Shown: positions 1 through 8,954, numbered from the stretch's first letter. The stretch: 64,000 bases of DNA from Flavobacterium hydatis (GCF_000737695.1 NZ_JPRM01000051.1:1-64000); one strand, 5' to 3'. Made by a program: numbers and translations. The notes: generated by a model from the letters alone, not told the origin.

Positions 1-993
1 TTTATTATGGTTCGTTAACAACGGGAATTTGCGAAAGCATTACACGTTTAGCCGTAACAGCAATTATAAATGATGCAGGAACACCAACAGGAAGTGCAAC
101 ACAAGAGTTTTGTTTAACATCAAACGCTTTGGTTTCAGATTTAGTTACAAACGAAAATAATGTGACTTGGTATGATGCTGCAAATGGCGGAAATGTAGTT
201 TCGGCAGGAACAACACTTGTAAACGGGACTATTTATTATGGATCATTAACAGCGGGAACTTGCGAAAGCATTACACGTTTAGCCGTAACAGCAATTATAA
301 ACGATGCAGCAACACCAACAGGAAGTGCGACACAAGAGTTTTGTTTAGCATCAAATGCTTTGGTTTCAGATTTAGTTACAAACGAAAATAATGTGACTTG
401 GTATGATGCTGCAAATGGCGGAAATGTAGTTTTGGCAGGAACAACGCTTGTAAACGGAACAGTTTATTATGGATCATTAACAGCGGGAACTTGTGAAAGC
501 ATTACACGTTTGGCTGTAACGGCAATGATAAACGATGCAGCAACGCCAACAGGAAATGCAATGCAAGAGTTTTGTTTAGCATCAAATGCTTTGGTTTCAG
601 ATTTAGTTACAAACGAAAATAATGTTACTTGGTATGATGCTGCAAATGGCGGAAATGTAGTTTCGGCAGGAACAACACTTGTAAACGGAACAGTTTATTA
701 TGGATCACTTACAGCGGGAACTTGCGAAAGCATTACACGTTTAGCCGTAACAGCAATTATAAATGATGCAGGAACACCAACAGGAAGTGCAACACAAGAA
801 TTCTGTTTAGCATCAAATGCTTTAGTTTCAGATTTAGTTACAAACGAAAGTAATGTAACTTGGTATGATGCTGCAAATGGCGGAAATATAGTTTCGGCAG
901 GAACAACTCTTGTAAACGGAACAGTTTATTATGGATCACTTACAGCGGGAACTTGTGAAAGCATTACACGTTTAGCCGTAACAGCAATAATAA
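1..993 (+). repeat. Tandem 231-bp coding repeats
   Basis: Units begin with the same TCAGATTTAGTTACAAACGA string at 135, 366, 597 and 828, an exact 231-bp (77-codon) spacing. A further partial copy precedes 135 and enters from outside the window. Copies differ at only scattered positions, which implies recent duplication or gene conversion. The last unit ends near 993, where the sequence leaves the pattern. Confidence 0.95.
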
Positions 994-1916
994 GAACCGA
1001 TTTACCAGGAGAAATCATTGGCTGGAAAGCTACAACATGCATTGCTGAAGAAGTAACGTATAAAACTACATCAGCAATGTCCGATTACAATTGGATGGTT
1101 ACAGGAGGTTCAATTAAAGCAGGAGGACAATTAAATGATGATTTTGTAACTGTTACATGGACAACAGCAGGAAATGGTTCTGTTGAGGTAGAATTTATAA
1201 ATTCTTCTAATTGTAATCCGATTGTAGCAATTCATTTTCCAGTATCAGTAACTGTTTGTTCAGATATTGCGATAGGAAAAACGGTAAACAATCCAACGCC
1301 AACTATTGGAGAAAATGTTATATTTACTATAACAGCAACAAATATTGGCACAAGTGATTTTCAGCATGTAAGCATAGACGAAATGTTGCCATCGGGATAT
1401 AGTTATGTAATATCAACAACAACTTCAGGAACATATACTAGTTCAAATGGAGTTTGGGATTTACCCGTTTTAGCCGCAGGAACAACCGAAATTTTAACGT
1501 TAACGGCAAAGGTAAAAGGAACAGGAGATTATCTTAATATTGCCTCTTTAAACGCTTCAACACCTGCAGATCCTAATCAGGATAACAATAGGGCAGAAGC
1601 AGCTGTTACACCTACAGGAGTAATAATATATAATGCCGTTTCGGCCAATGGTGATGGAATAAACGATTATTTCAAAATAGAAGGATTAGAACATTATCCA
1701 GACAATTCAGTCGAAATTTATAATCGTTGGGGAGTTAAAATCTATGAAACCAGCGGATATGGATCTAATGATAATGTATTTCGTGGTGTTTCCGACGGAA
1801 GAACGACTGTTCAAAAAGGGAATGTTGTACCCGCAGGAACGTATTTTTACATCCTGCGTTATCAAACAAATGCTGAAACAAGAACAGAAAAAAGTGGTTA
1901 CTTATATGTTAATTAA
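1..1916 (+). CDS. Type IX-secreted adhesin-like repeat protein, 5' end outside window
   Basis: The reading frame is open from base 3 to the stop at 1914-1916, so the true start lies upstream; the ATG at 129 falls inside a repeat and is not the start. In order the protein holds more than four near-identical 77-residue units, each with a WYDAANGG core and a conserved pair of cysteines. These resemble the Ig-like 'CHU_C-associated' domains. Then come a PKD/Ig-like segment with two cysteines (about 1000-1260), one DUF11 domain (about 1260-1600, motif IAIGKTVNNPTPTIGENV), and a gliding-motility-type C-terminal domain (about 1620-1913; NGDGINDYF, IYNRWG, PAGTYFYIL). That last domain is the type IX secretion signal of class B, so the product is expected on the cell surface. 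Probable role is adhesion, inferred from architecture only. A strong terminator follows directly. Confidence 0.88.
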   Translation, partial: YYGSLTTGICESITRLAVTAIINDAGTPTGSATQEFCLTSNALVSDLVTNENNVTWYDAANGGNVVSAGTTLVNGTIYYGSLTAGTCESITRLAVTAIINDAATPTGSATQEFCLASNALVSDLVTNENNVTWYDAANGGNVVLAGTTLVNGTVYYGSLTAGTCESITRLAVTAMINDAATPTGNAMQEFCLASNALVSDLVTNENNVTWYDAANGGNVVSAGTTLVNGTVYYGSLTAGTCESITRLAVTAIINDAGTPTGSATQEFCLASNALVSDLVTNESNVTWYDAANGGNIVSAGTTLVNGTVYYGSLTAGTCESITRLAVTAIIRTDLPGEIIGWKATTCIAEEVTYKTTSAMSDYNWMVTGGSIKAGGQLNDDFVTVTWTTAGNGSVEVEFINSSNCNPIVAIHFPVSVTVCSDIAIGKTVNNPTPTIGENVIFTITATNIGTSDFQHVSIDEMLPSGYSYVISTTTSGTYTSSNGVWDLPVLAAGTTEILTLTAKVKGTGDYLNIASLNASTPADPNQDNNRAEAAVTPTGVIIYNAVSANGDGINDYFKIEGLEHYPDNSVEIYNRWGVKIYETSGYGSNDNVFRGVSDGRTTVQKGNVVPAGTYFYILRYQTNAETRTEKSGYLYVN

Positions 1917-1946
1917 TCCTAAATAATAAAATTAGATTAATCAATT

Positions 1947-1984
1947 AAAAACTGCCCAGAATTATTCTCTGGGCAGTTTTTCTA
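1947..1984 (+). terminator. Rho-independent terminator after the adhesin gene
   Basis: A 14-bp stem (AAAAACTGCCCAGA at 1947-1960 with its complement at 1968-1981) closes a 7-nt loop and runs into T residues. It lies 31 bp after the stop codon. Confidence 0.9.
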
Positions 1985-2350
1985 TCTTTTATAAAAAGTA
2001 CTTTTTTAGAGTACGCACCATCAAGATAAACAAGAACTTAAATTGCAAATTACCTTAAAAAAAGTAGCTAAATACACTTTAAAAAAAGAAGCTTCAAAGG
2101 TTTTAAAATTTTTATTATAGGCTGATACGATAAAGTTAAATATCTTAATCCAATGCTTATTTGCTCCTTTTAAATAAAAAGAATGTGTTTATTTGCAAAA
2201 CACAGTTAATATTGGACAATCTGCTTCATATAAGATTTGTTCTAGAAAAAAGTTTAGAAGAACCAATTTTGGCAATCAAAATGTTGCTAAGATGTTCCAT
2301 TAAATAATACTTAAAAACCTCTTATTTTTAATAATAAACGTTTTAAAACG
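1985..2350. other. Intergenic stretch, nothing recognised
   Basis: AT-rich 366 bp between the adhesin terminator and the deaminase gene. No reading frame with coding character, RNA gene or clear TAnnTTTG promoter element was recognised; a promoter for the downstream gene is expected here but could not be placed. Confidence 0.5.
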
Positions 2351-2737
2351 ATGAATAAAGACTTAAAAGAAATCGCAATGCAATTTGCGAAGGCGACGAC
2401 TTTAAATAATTTTGTTGCCTATGGCGATGTTGCGGCAGCTATCGAAACAGTTCAAGGAAATATTTATACGGGCATTAGTATAGATACAGCCTGTTCAATG
2501 GGATTTTGTGCAGAGCATAGTGCTGTAGCCGAAATGCTCAAGCATAATGAGTATCAGATAAAATCATTTGTAGCAGTAGATGGTTCGGGTAACGCAGTCC
2601 CTCCGTGTGGTCGCTGTCGAGAATTGATTAGTCAATTAGCAGAAGAAAATCGTAATGCGATTGTAGAAGTCACAAATGGTGTCTTTACTACACTAGATAA
2701 ATTATTACCGTACGATTGGAAGAAAAATTTGAAATAA
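2351..2737 (+). CDS. Cytidine/blasticidin deaminase-like zinc enzyme
   Basis: A 128-residue protein, the usual length of a homotetrameric cytidine deaminase. Both halves of the deaminase zinc site are visible: C53-A-E55 in FCAEHSA (zinc ligand Cys plus the proton-shuttling Glu) and P85-C86-G-R-C89 in PPCGRCRE (the other two Cys ligands). The family hydrolyses the exocyclic amine of cytidine or deoxycytidine, or of cytosine-containing antibiotics such as blasticidin S. The sequence alone does not decide between salvage and drug inactivation. It is monocistronic, with 434 bp before it and 181 bp after. Assignment to the family is firm; the exact substrate is inferred. Confidence 0.85.
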   Translation: MNKDLKEIAMQFAKATTLNNFVAYGDVAAAIETVQGNIYTGISIDTACSMGFCAEHSAVAEMLKHNEYQIKSFVAVDGSGNAVPPCGRCRELISQLAEENRNAIVEVTNGVFTTLDKLLPYDWKKNLK

Positions 2738-2918
2738 TTTTTCTTAATAAATGCAGAAATACAATATTGTTTTGGTGACAACAAATAGTACCTATCTGAA
2801 TACTTTAAGAGAAAATTAAAATGACTGTAATTCTTATACAGTATATTGCATTACGTAAACGAGCTTCCTTTTTTTGTATCTAATATAAGAGGGTTAGCTA
2901 TAATAAAATTTGATTAGA

Positions 2919-4964
2919 ATGAAATTGAGGAGAAAACCAAAAATGACATTAAAATACTATTTTGAAAAAAACTTTAATAACGAACAGTTATGGGAATTTA
3001 ATAGCGAAAATGTAGAATTACTGGTAGAATTGGTAAATTTAGTTCGCCCTAAGAATCCAAAAACAGTAACTGTTGTTGATTTATCAGAACTAATTAATTT
3101 ACTTCAAGAGAATCAAAATTATCGTAATGGATTAATGGTTTGCATTAATGCTCACTTAGAAAATAAAAAGTTTAATAAAATCCTTTCGGACGCAGGTATT
3201 CTTCAGGATGCCAATTTCTTCTTTGAAGTACGCAAAAGGATTTTTGCCAAATTAATTCCTGAGCAACCAGAAAAGGACACTTTACAATTTATTTTAAATC
3301 AATTATTCTTTGTAAATACAGACCCAATATGGATAAAAAAAATACCTCAAGAACAAATTCTGGAGTTATTTTCTTTACTTAAATTTCGTTCTATTTATGG
3401 ATTAACGGATGAAAAATCCTCGTTTAATGAGCTCATTTTTGCGATGGAGGTTATTACGTACCGCATTTGTGGATCGGCAATGGAAACAGATGTAATCCAG
3501 ATGGTACCAGAATATGAAAATCTAGAGAGTCCATTTATTGCTTTTCAGCGAGAATTATTATTAATGAATGAAAAGCTGATTGAATCTCCTGAGAATTCTA
3601 TCGATGAAGAAGATTTAGGGTACAAACAATTAGTTATTCTGCATAAACAATGTGTTGCTTATATAGAAACAGCTTTTAAGAACAGCAACAAATTTGGTAT
3701 TTCGCTGCACGTAAATCAAAGTTTGCTACGAATCCGTCAGCAACTTCAAAGACTAAAATCGTTGTTGCCGCTTTTAATAAGAGGTAATGAAGAAGATGCC
3801 AAAAGAAATACTATTTCGTTATCATATAAATTGATTAAATACAATTGTGATAAAAACAATATTCAGAAATTAGTTAATGAGAGTACGCAACTTTTATCTT
3901 ATGAAATAACCCAACATACCGCTAATACGGGAGAACATTATATAACCAACAGTAGTAAAGAATATTATAAAATGCTTCTTTCAGCCGCTGGAGGAGGTTT
4001 TATCGTAGGGATATTATGTATTATCAAACTCTTATTAGGAAAAGTAGAAGCCAGCGGATTTGGACATGTTTTTTTATATAGCATGAATTATTCTATAGGA
4101 TTCATCATCATTTATATTCTTGGATTTACACTCGCAACAAAGCAACCTGCAATGACAGCTTCTGCATTGGTAAGAGCTTTACAAGAAGGGTTTAAGCAAA
4201 AAACACAAGATAAAAAAGATTATAAGTATAAAGAATTTGCCATATTTTTTGCCCGAGTATTCCGCTCACAGTTTATTGCTTTTGTAGGGAACGTAATTGT
4301 AGCTTTTCCTGTTTCATTACTTGGTATCTGGCTTATTGATCAAATATTTCATTATAATATAGCTCAGGAAAAGTGGCCAACTTTATTACAGGATTTAAAT
4401 CCGATTTATTCAGCAGCAATTTTTCATGCAGCCATAGCAGGAGTTTTTCTGTTTTTATCAGGAATTATTGCTGGTAGTATTGCTAATCGTGATAAACACA
4501 ATCATATTTACTATCGTATTCAGGAACACCCATTATTAAAATTAAGTTTAGGCAAGAAGTGGACTAAGAAATTGGCATCGTTATATGAAAAAAAATGGGC
4601 AGGGATTATTTCTAATTTCTGGTTTGGAGTTTTTATGGGAAGTACAGCTTTTATTGGGATATTCTTCGGGTTAAATATCGATGTTAGGCACATTACTTTT
4701 GCGAGTGGAAACTTCGCATTAGCGATATATGGCGCTGATTTTTATGTTGACCAATGGATGCTTATCTGGTCTGTGATTGGTATCGGTCTTATAGGTTTAG
4801 TCAATTTTATGGTAAGTTTCAGCTTGTCGCTGGGACTTGCATTTCGTTCCAGAAACATTCCGCTTTTGGAATTAAGACAAGTAGCAAGAGCAATCTTTAG
4901 GTATTTTTTAAGTAAGCCTTCACATTTCTTTTTTCCACCAAAAAACAATACTATTTCGCAATAG
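2919..4964 (+). CDS. 'Site-specific recombinase' (Gcr/SpecificRecomb) family membrane protein
   Basis: About 681 residues. The N-terminal ~350 residues are soluble and helical. The C-terminal ~300 residues hold about six strongly hydrophobic segments, beginning near KMLLSAAGGGFIVGILCII and ending near LIGLVNFMVSFSLSLGLAF. This layout matches the family historically named after gonococcal Gcr. I see no catalytic Tyr or Ser recombinase motif, and a multipass membrane protein is an unlikely recombinase, so the name is probably a misnomer and the function unknown. The ATG at 2919 is preferred over an in-frame TTG at 2910; an ATG at 2943 is also possible. It is monocistronic with a strong terminator. 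Confidence 0.75.
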   Translation: MKLRRKPKMTLKYYFEKNFNNEQLWEFNSENVELLVELVNLVRPKNPKTVTVVDLSELINLLQENQNYRNGLMVCINAHLENKKFNKILSDAGILQDANFFFEVRKRIFAKLIPEQPEKDTLQFILNQLFFVNTDPIWIKKIPQEQILELFSLLKFRSIYGLTDEKSSFNELIFAMEVITYRICGSAMETDVIQMVPEYENLESPFIAFQRELLLMNEKLIESPENSIDEEDLGYKQLVILHKQCVAYIETAFKNSNKFGISLHVNQSLLRIRQQLQRLKSLLPLLIRGNEEDAKRNTISLSYKLIKYNCDKNNIQKLVNESTQLLSYEITQHTANTGEHYITNSSKEYYKMLLSAAGGGFIVGILCIIKLLLGKVEASGFGHVFLYSMNYSIGFIIIYILGFTLATKQPAMTASALVRALQEGFKQKTQDKKDYKYKEFAIFFARVFRSQFIAFVGNVIVAFPVSLLGIWLIDQIFHYNIAQEKWPTLLQDLNPIYSAAIFHAAIAGVFLFLSGIIAGSIANRDKHNHIYYRIQEHPLLKLSLGKKWTKKLASLYEKKWAGIISNFWFGVFMGSTAFIGIFFGLNIDVRHITFASGNFALAIYGADFYVDQWMLIWSVIGIGLIGLVNFMVSFSLSLGLAFRSRNIPLLELRQVARAIFRYFLSKPSHFFFPPKNNTISQ

Positions 4965-5000
4965 CTATTTACAAAATTCACTATTTCTTAAGTAATATAA

Positions 5001-5037
5001 AAAAGGTGCTGTCTAATTTTGGACAGCACCTTTTTTT
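5001..5037. terminator. Terminator between convergent genes
   Basis: Stem AAAAGGTGCTGTC (5001-5013) pairs with GACAGCACCTTTT (5022-5034) around a short AT loop and is flanked by a T run on the plus side. It sits between the convergent recombinase-family gene and the serine hydrolase gene and can serve the plus-strand gene directly. Confidence 0.88.
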
Positions 5038-5130
5038 AGAAGTTTTAAAAAATTTGCAAGTAGGGTTAATGGCTAATTTTTTAAGCATAAAATCATCATG
5101 AAATTAAGCCTATTGTTTTTCAGTTTATAT

Positions 5131-6180
5131 CTATTTATTTAGGTCTTCATATAATTTATTAACCACTTTTTCCAAAATTTCTCCTGTTTCATTAAAGCTG
5201 GTATTTGTGAATATAGATATTCCCATATTTTTTTTAGGATAAATCACAAACCAATTTTGCATTCCGTATATGCCTCCGTGATGTCTATAAATTAATTCAT
5301 TATCATTTTCTAATATATACCAATGATAACCTTCCCAAAAATCTGAACCTTCTTTATATAATTTTTTATGAGATTCATTTACAACAAGATTTGACTTGTC
5401 AAGTTGCAATTTCATATATTTTACTAAATCCGCAGGCGTAGAGTGCAATCCTGAAATTCCTCCCCATAAAGTTCTATTGAAGTTTGGCATTAATTCGTTT
5501 TTATCATTGTAACCCTTTACTAAAATTGCTTTTTCATTATCATTTAAGGTGAATTTGGTTTGGTTCATTTTATTTGGTTTCAAAACAAATTCAGTTACCA
5601 ATTCCTCAAATGGCTTTTGATATACTTTTTCAAGTATATATGCTGTTAACTCTGGAGCTGTGTTTGAATAGGAATATATTTCTCCAGGTTTAGTTTCAAT
5701 TTTGATTAGTTTTAATCCTTCAAAAAAAGCTTCTTTATTTTCGCTTTTTATAGGGAAATTAGGAAACCCACTTGTATGCGTGAGAAGGTGTTTGATTGTT
5801 ATGGATTCCCCATTAAATTCTAAATTAGGATAAGGCTCGCTTAGATAGATTCTAATATCATCATCTAAATTTATTTTTTTATCAAGTACAGCTTTAGCGG
5901 CTACATAGCCCGTAAAAGTTTTAGTTACAGAAGCTAATTCATAAAGTGTAGAATCGTTTGGTTTGTTTCCTTTTCCGATAGATAATTCTCCAAAATGTTT
6001 TATTGTAGACTCTCCATCTTTAAACACAGTTATTGAAACAGAATGAAATCTTTTGTCCTCTAATAATTGTAAGGCATTTTTTGTAATAGCATTTTCAATA
6101 TTTTGCTTATTAATTTCCTGATTACTTTTACACCCAAGTAAGGCAAAAAACAAAAATGCCGTTAAATGTTTTATTGTCAT
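5131..6180 (-). CDS. Serine hydrolase, class C beta-lactamase/PBP-like lipoprotein
   Basis: A 349-residue protein with a lipoprotein signal (hydrophobic segment ending LLGC, Cys17), so it is probably anchored in a membrane facing the periplasm or surface. It has the three active-site elements of the beta-lactamase/D-Ala-D-Ala carboxypeptidase fold: S84-V-T-K87, Y171-S-N173, and an HHGG segment near the C terminus in place of KTG. Such family members hydrolyse esters, D-amino-acid peptides or beta-lactams. The family cannot be narrowed from sequence, and true cephalosporinase activity is not implied. The gene stands alone, with a candidate -7 element 74 bp upstream of the start. Confidence 0.85.
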   Translation of the reverse strand: MTIKHLTAFLFFALLGCKSNQEINKQNIENAITKNALQLLEDKRFHSVSITVFKDGESTIKHFGELSIGKGNKPNDSTLYELASVTKTFTGYVAAKAVLDKKINLDDDIRIYLSEPYPNLEFNGESITIKHLLTHTSGFPNFPIKSENKEAFFEGLKLIKIETKPGEIYSYSNTAPELTAYILEKVYQKPFEELVTEFVLKPNKMNQTKFTLNDNEKAILVKGYNDKNELMPNFNRTLWGGISGLHSTPADLVKYMKLQLDKSNLVVNESHKKLYKEGSDFWEGYHWYILENDNELIYRHHGGIYGMQNWFVIYPKKNMGISIFTNTSFNETGEILEKVVNKLYEDLNK

Positions 6181-6253
6181 AATTTTTGGTTTAATTGTTT
6201 GATTAAGTGGTTTATAATGTCAGCTTGTGAAAAAACTTTGGTTTTGTAGTAAA

Positions 6254-6261
6254 CAAATATA
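6254..6261 (-). promoter_or_regulatory. Candidate -7 element for the serine hydrolase gene
   Basis: On the minus strand it reads TATATTTG, an exact match to the Bacteroidota TAnnTTTG consensus. It would give a leader of roughly 65 nt before the ATG at 6180. No convincing TTG -33 element is seen at the expected distance. Confidence 0.4.
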
Positions 6262-6404
6262 TGAAAGTAATGTTTTTAAAAAAGTGTTTTTTGGGTACTT
6301 TAAGTGAGATAACATATACAAGGAATTTCCCGTAATTAAATGTGATTTTCAAGTTTAGAAGACACTATAACTCTCAGAAAGTTTTAGAAAATATGAAGTG
6401 AAAT

Positions 6405-6608
6405 TGCTCCATCGGAGCATCATGTTTATAGAAAATATGCAGGTTCTTGAGGTAAAGCTACAGCGTAGCGATATTTAGATTTTTCTGCGGATTCATATGC
6501 CACCCCCTACGGGGTTTTACAAAAAAAAACATGAATTTCTATAAATATAGCGTTCCTCTGGAACTTAGAATGATATCTTATATTTTGCAGTCACGGAAAG
6601 AATTTCCG
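6405..6608. repeat. Ladder of five short hairpins at ~47-bp spacing
   Basis: Five perfect palindromes sit in the 476-bp gap 6181-6656. They are TGCTCC/GGAGCA (6405-6419), GCTAC/GTAGC (6457-6469), ACCCC/GGGGT (6502-6515), GTTCC/GGAAC (6552-6564) and CGGAAA/TTTCCG (6594-6608). Each has a 5-6 bp stem and a 3-4 nt loop, and centres are 43-51 bp apart. The string TTTATAGAAA occurs near 6425 and, inverted, near 6535. The block is noncoding and resembles dispersed intergenic palindromic repeats I associate with flavobacterial genomes. Function is unknown. Confidence 0.75.
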
Positions 6609-6656
6609 CGCTAACGTTTTGTATATCTGTACAATCGGGTTAATAAATACAACTTT

Positions 6657-7637
6657 TTAGTTAAGAACCATTTTATTGTACTTATTACGGTATTCTATAG
6701 GGTTTAATCCAGTGACTTTCTTAAAAATACTACGAAATGCTTTGGTATCTGTATAGCCTACATCGTACATTACTTCGTTTATATTCTTACGGCTGGTTTC
6801 AAAGCTTTTTTTGGCAAATTCAATTTTCACTCTATTTATATATTCTAAAACAGAATTGTTGGTTGCGGCTTTAAATCGTCTTTCAAAACTTCTTCTGCCT
6901 AATGATACTAGTTCTGCCAATTCATCGATTGTAATTTTTTCCTGAATATTATCTTCAATAAATTCCTGCGTTTGCTTTATTGCCGTATCATTATGATTTT
7001 TTTGACCCTGAAACATGGCAAATGCTGCCTGACTATCTCTATCTATATCAATAGCAAAATATTTAGAAGCCAATATAGCGGTTTGTCTATCCGTATATTT
7101 TTCTACCAGATGCAACAACAAGTTCCAGTAAGAGTTTGCACCTCCGCTAGAATAAATACGCAATTCTTCGGTAATTATACTTCCGTCGACAACTTCTACT
7201 TCGGGAAACATTTCTCTAAACTCGTTTTGAAATCCCCAATGTGTAGAACATTTTTTATTATTCAATAATCCTGTAGAAGCCAGCAAGAATGCACCAACAC
7301 ATAAAGAAGCTACTTCGGCACCTTTATCATATTGTTCGTTTATCCAAGGCAAAAATTGTTGATTTAGTGCTATTGCATTCTTCATATCACCAAATAATGC
7401 AGGTATTACAATTAAATCAGTTGTTGTAATATCTTTTAAAAGGTGAGAGGCGTTTACAGAATATAACCCGTCATTTAGTTTTACTTCTTTCTTTAAGCCA
7501 ACTAACTGCACATCAAACAGCGGTTCTTTGCCAGAAGATAACATAAATTGGTTTACTGCCGAAAATAGATACTGAGGATCTGCAATGGCTTGCAAAACAG
7601 AGCTTTCAGGAACAAGGACACTTACTTTTTTTGTCAT
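6657..7637 (-). CDS. GlxA-type AraC-family transcriptional regulator
   Basis: About 326 residues. The N-terminal ~190 residues form a DJ-1/PfpI-like (class I glutamine amidotransferase-like) domain with the ASLCVGAFLLASTGLL cysteine loop. The C-terminal ~100 residues form a double helix-turn-helix AraC domain (ITIDELAELVSLGRRSFER, then NEVMYDVGYTDTKAFRSIFK and GLNPIEYR). The start at 7637 is preferred over the upstream ATG at 7688 because a TATCTTTG -7 element lies at 7659-7666, between the two. The gene diverges from the VOC gene pair and is a plausible regulator of it; this is inference from position. Confidence 0.87.
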   Translation of the reverse strand: MTKKVSVLVPESSVLQAIADPQYLFSAVNQFMLSSGKEPLFDVQLVGLKKEVKLNDGLYSVNASHLLKDITTTDLIVIPALFGDMKNAIALNQQFLPWINEQYDKGAEVASLCVGAFLLASTGLLNNKKCSTHWGFQNEFREMFPEVEVVDGSIITEELRIYSSGGANSYWNLLLHLVEKYTDRQTAILASKYFAIDIDRDSQAAFAMFQGQKNHNDTAIKQTQEFIEDNIQEKITIDELAELVSLGRRSFERRFKAATNNSVLEYINRVKIEFAKKSFETSRKNINEVMYDVGYTDTKAFRSIFKKVTGLNPIEYRNKYNKMVLN

Positions 7638-7658
7638 AGCTTTAATTTCATACCATTT

Positions 7659-7666
7659 CAAAGATA
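7659..7666 (-). promoter_or_regulatory. Candidate -7 element for the GlxA-type regulator
   Basis: The minus strand reads TATCTTTG, matching TAnnTTTG, about 22 bp before the ATG at 7637. It would give a leader of about 15 nt and helps decide the start codon. No clear -33 TTG is seen. Confidence 0.45.
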
Positions 7667-7714
7667 AATATAGTTTGTCGTAAAACACCCTTTTGTTGTC
7701 ATTTTTATATATTC

Positions 7715-7742
7715 TTGTTCTACTATTTCTGTTCGATCTTTG
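7715..7742 (+). promoter_or_regulatory. Candidate promoter for the VOC gene pair
   Basis: A TTG at 7715-7717 and GATCTTTG at 7735-7742 are separated by 17 bp. This approximates the flavobacterial TTG/TAnnTTTG arrangement, with G instead of T at the first -7 position. Transcription would start about 25-30 nt before the ATG at 7777. Confidence 0.35.
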
Positions 7743-7776
7743 TATTAATCAATTTAACAATTAAAAAATTAAACAA

Positions 7777-8184
7777 ATGGCAACTAAAATTTTTATCAAT
7801 CTGCCTGTAGCAGATTTACAAAAGGCAAAGTCTTTTTACACAGCAATCGGATTTACAAATAACCCACAGTTTACAGACGAAACTGCTGCTTGCATGGTTC
7901 TGACCGAAGAAATTTATGTAATGCTTTTAACGCATTCAAAATTTAATGAATTTACCAAAAAAGAAATCGGTAATACTCTTAAAACCGCTTCTGTTATTAA
8001 TTCTTTATCCCTAGATAGCACTCAAGAAGTTAATGCAACAATTGATAAAGCTTTAAGAGCAGGAGGTAAGGAATATGCCGAAGCTAAAGATTATGGTTTT
8101 ATGCAACAAAGATGCTTTGAGGATCTTGATGGTCATCTTTGGGATGTTCTATACATGGATATGGCTCAATTTCCGCAACAATAA
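7777..8184 (+). CDS. VOC (glyoxalase/bleomycin-resistance) family protein
   Basis: 135 residues with the paired beta-alpha-beta-beta-beta modules of the vicinal oxygen chelate fold. It starts with ATKIFINLPVADLQKAKSFY and has the C-terminal pattern FEDLDGHLWDVLYMD, whose DxDGHxW element is typical of the fold. The metal ligand set and substrate cannot be set from sequence. Such small cytosolic flavobacterial proteins are usually annotated only to fold. It is the first gene of a pair with the next VOC gene (13 bp apart) and is divergent from the GlxA-type regulator. Confidence 0.82.
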   Translation: MATKIFINLPVADLQKAKSFYTAIGFTNNPQFTDETAACMVLTEEIYVMLLTHSKFNEFTKKEIGNTLKTASVINSLSLDSTQEVNATIDKALRAGGKEYAEAKDYGFMQQRCFEDLDGHLWDVLYMDMAQFPQQ

Positions 8185-8197
8185 TAAAACAATAAAA

Positions 8198-8611
8198 ATG
8201 GTACAGCTTAATTCTTATTTAACATTTAATGGCAATTGTCGGGAAGCCATGACATTTTACAAAGCATGTCTTGGTGGTGAACTCGAGCTACAAACCATAG
8301 CCGATTCGCCAATGGCTGAAGATTTGCCACAAAAAATGAAAAAATGTATTTTGCACGCCACACTCAAAAGTGACTCTATTGTAATTATGGGATCAGATAT
8401 GGCACCAGAAAACTTTATTAAAGGAAATGCTGTCGCAATGATGCTTACTTTTAATAGTGAGGATGAAATAAGAAAAACTTATGCTCATCTGGCCAAAGAT
8501 GGCTATGCAACTCATTCATTAGAAATGACTTTTTTTGGAGCCCTATTTGGTCATCTTACAGATAAATTTGGACATCAATGGATGTTCTATTATTCATCTG
8601 CTAAAAATTAA
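8198..8611 (+). CDS. VOC family protein, PhnB/DUF899-like type
   Basis: 137 residues from the ATG at 8198. The longer frame upstream overlaps the preceding VOC gene and is not needed. It has the features of the PhnB/'3-demethylubiquinone methyltransferase-like' subgroup: NSYLTFNGNCREAMTFYKACLGG at the N terminus (EAMTFY), a central HATLKSDSIVIMGSD strand pair, and GHLTDKFGHQWMFYY at the C terminus. No methyltransferase fold is present, so the historic name is misleading. It probably binds a small metabolite in the cytosol and is likely cotranscribed with the first VOC gene. Confidence 0.82.
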   Translation: MVQLNSYLTFNGNCREAMTFYKACLGGELELQTIADSPMAEDLPQKMKKCILHATLKSDSIVIMGSDMAPENFIKGNAVAMMLTFNSEDEIRKTYAHLAKDGYATHSLEMTFFGALFGHLTDKFGHQWMFYYSSAKN

Positions 8612-8713
8612 TTTTTTATCTCAAGTATATTTATTGCAGACTAATCTTAGAAATTTTCTTGGGAATATTAGCTATTTATTATAAATTGTATCACAAACTA
8701 AATCTATAAAATT

Positions 8714-8932
8714 ATGTCATTTCAAGCGTATATAGACAACATTAAAACTAAAACGGGTAAAACACCAGCCCAGTTTAAAGAACTTGCTGAAAAGAAAGGA
8801 TTCGTGAAAGATGGGAATATTATCGAAACTGTAAAGGCTACCCAAATAACAAATTGGCTCAAAGAAGAGTTTGAATTGGGACATGGACATGCAATGGCGA
8901 TTTATGCAAGCTTTAAGGGAAAAACGGAATAA
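8714..8932 (+). CDS. DUF4287 small protein
   Basis: A 72-residue protein with the compact helical pattern of DUF4287: SFQAYIDNIKTKTGKTP, followed by a lysine-rich turn, ATQITNWLKEEFELGHGHAMAIY. This domain is often found alone or fused to a C-terminal partner; here it is alone. Function is unknown. It has its own 102-bp upstream gap and ends in a terminator at 8955-8988. Confidence 0.75.
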   Translation: MSFQAYIDNIKTKTGKTPAQFKELAEKKGFVKDGNIIETVKATQITNWLKEEFELGHGHAMAIYASFKGKTE

Positions 8933-8954
8933 AATTTTATCGCAGCTATCAAAC

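Noticed and set aside
2919-4964. Mobile element suggested by the recombinase family name
   Set aside because: No terminal repeats, target duplication, transposase or phage genes nearby, and the protein is membrane-embedded.
6405-6608. Possible CRISPR-like array
   Set aside because: The hairpins are different sequences, not copies of one direct repeat, and there are no cas genes.
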